A program made the position numbers and the translations under genes. From an uncultured Campylobacter sp. (GTDB lineage Bacteria > Campylobacterota > Campylobacteria > Campylobacterales > Campylobacteraceae), in contig NZ_CALHHT010000027.1 of assembly GCF_938031315.1 (NCBI RefSeq), positions 1 through 21,520 of the forward strand: DNA of 21,520 bases. The letters are read 5' to 3'. A model generated the notes under the pieces. The model ran no database searches. It was not told the DNA's origin and saw only the letters and a program-made list of their open reading frames with translations. The stretch's first letter is position 1. The number at the start of each line of letters is the position of its first letter. Shown piece after piece: positions 20,835-21,520 of this stretch.

Positions 20835-21520
20835 CTGCCCTCTCCTTTGGAATTTGAAATTTTCTCGATTTTTACGCTTGCATAGCGTGAGGTTTTGAAA
20901 AATATCTCGCTGCGCAGCTTCTCGTCAAAATACGGCAGATACGCCCCGCTAAAGCCTGGATCGATCTTTACGCTAGCGACGATTTCGCGCTTTAAGCTTA
21001 CGAGCCCCTCTGCGCCGCTTTCGCCATTTTCATTATCAGAGATACCGACTTTGTGTGCACTGTTAGAGCGATCCGCTTTTTTCGCGCGACCGGTGCCGCT
21101 TTTATCATTAGCGCCACTAGTTTTTTCATCATTGCTCGCGCCGTCTGCTTGGTAAATTTTAACGACGTCGCCTGCGCTTACGCCCAGAGCTTCGGCGATG
21201 CCGGGGCTTAGATACAGCGCGCCCGCTTCGCCCAGCCCGCTGCTTGCGCCGCTAAATTTATTGAATTGATGCAGCGGATTTGCCTCATAGATTAAAATTT
21301 CGCCTTTCGCACAGCTTAGCGCGGGCGAAAGCGAAATTTCAAACTCCTCATCGCTAGCGGCGAGCTCCTCGTTTCGCAGCTCATATCCGCGGTGGTTTGC
21401 GCCGCCGTTGTCGTAGAAATTTTCTAAATCGTCAAATTTAACCGGCTCAAAATCCGCGCCCAAACTCGGCGTATAGCTGATCGCGTGTTCCGCGCAAACT
21501 CCCAGCGCACAGGCGATATC
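20831..21520 (-). CDS. nuoG: NADH-quinone oxidoreductase subunit G, C-terminal 229 residues (cut by window edge)
   Basis: The open frame enters at the right edge without a start, reading DIACALGVCAEHAISYTPSL and on to the TGA at 20831. The position directly before nuoH and the segment ALYLSPGIAEALGVSAGDVV, typical of the C-terminal beta-barrel of molybdopterin-oxidoreductase-like proteins, identify it as NuoG. The family's iron-sulfur domains would lie outside the window. Between GDVVKIYQ and SLKREIVASVKIDPGFSG is a hydrophilic stretch of about 50 residues (QADGASNDEKTSGAND onward) that looks like another low-complexity insertion. An internal TTG at 21463 is not a start: the frame continues upstream with family-like sequence. 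Confidence 0.88.
   Translation of the reverse strand, partial: DIACALGVCAEHAISYTPSLGADFEPVKFDDLENFYDNGGANHRGYELRNEELAASDEEFEISLSPALSCAKGEILIYEANPLHQFNKFSGASSGLGEAGALYLSPGIAEALGVSAGDVVKIYQADGASNDEKTSGANDKSGTGRAKKADRSNSAHKVGISDNENGESGAEGLVSLKREIVASVKIDPGFSGAYLPYFDEKLRSEIFFKTSRYASVKIEKISNSKGEGR

Noticed and set aside
1..21520. CRISPR array, tRNA, rRNA, insertion sequence, phage or toxin-antitoxin genes
   Set aside because: None was seen on reading both strands; the only regular repeats are the in-gene 24- and 21-base units.

Overview
The window reads as chromosomal housekeeping DNA from a Campylobacter, probably one of the less AT-rich oral species (C. gracilis, C. rectus or C. showae type). 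This rests on four things: recognisable epsilonproteobacterial versions of QueE, RsmE and the UbiA-like prenyltransferase; a nuo cluster running G-H-I-J-K-L-M-N; a gene order from hom to miaA that matches, from memory, the C. jejuni Cj0149c-Cj0166 stretch; and very frequent AAATTT words inside otherwise GC-rich coding DNA. The species assignment is inference. Almost every gene lies on the minus strand; only miaA is on the plus strand.

Positions 1-5167 hold two minus-strand groups. hom (cut by the left edge) and an AlaC-like aminotransferase are translationally coupled. After a 528-base spacer comes rpmE-rsmI-rlmB and a RodZ-like membrane protein, read from a clear promoter in front of rpmE. 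Positions 5168-7016 hold rsmE coupled to a small membrane protein, flanked by two gene-free spacers. Positions 7017-9800 are a tight operon, moaA-queE-queD-small lipoprotein, in which every junction overlaps (ATGA, ATGA, TGATG) behind a good sigma70-like promoter. It joins the first steps of molybdenum cofactor and queuosine synthesis. Positions 9824-11062 hold a membrane-anchored coiled-coil protein downstream of the UbiA-like prenyltransferase (probably MqnP of futalosine-route menaquinone synthesis), divergent from miaA (11159-12064).

Positions 12212-21520 are the downstream end of the respiratory complex I operon: nuoG (partial), nuoH, nuoI, nuoJ, nuoK, nuoL, nuoM and nuoN, with overlapping or nearly touching ends. 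After nuoN comes a small unknown gene split by a single-base frameshift next to a perfect hairpin.

The most unusual theme is protein architecture. QueE, NuoN, NuoI and probably NuoG carry long low-complexity insertions or tails rich in Ser, Ala, Asn, Lys and Glu, absent from ordinary family members. Two of them are visibly built from short in-frame tandem repeats (24 bases in queE, 21 bases in nuoN). The second theme is the density of AAATTT, about one per 42 bases in the four gene-free spacers by hand count. This is one form of RAATTY, the methylated word linked to DNA uptake in C. jejuni. I saw no transposase, phage gene, CRISPR array, tRNA or rRNA, and no convincing wholly new multi-gene system.
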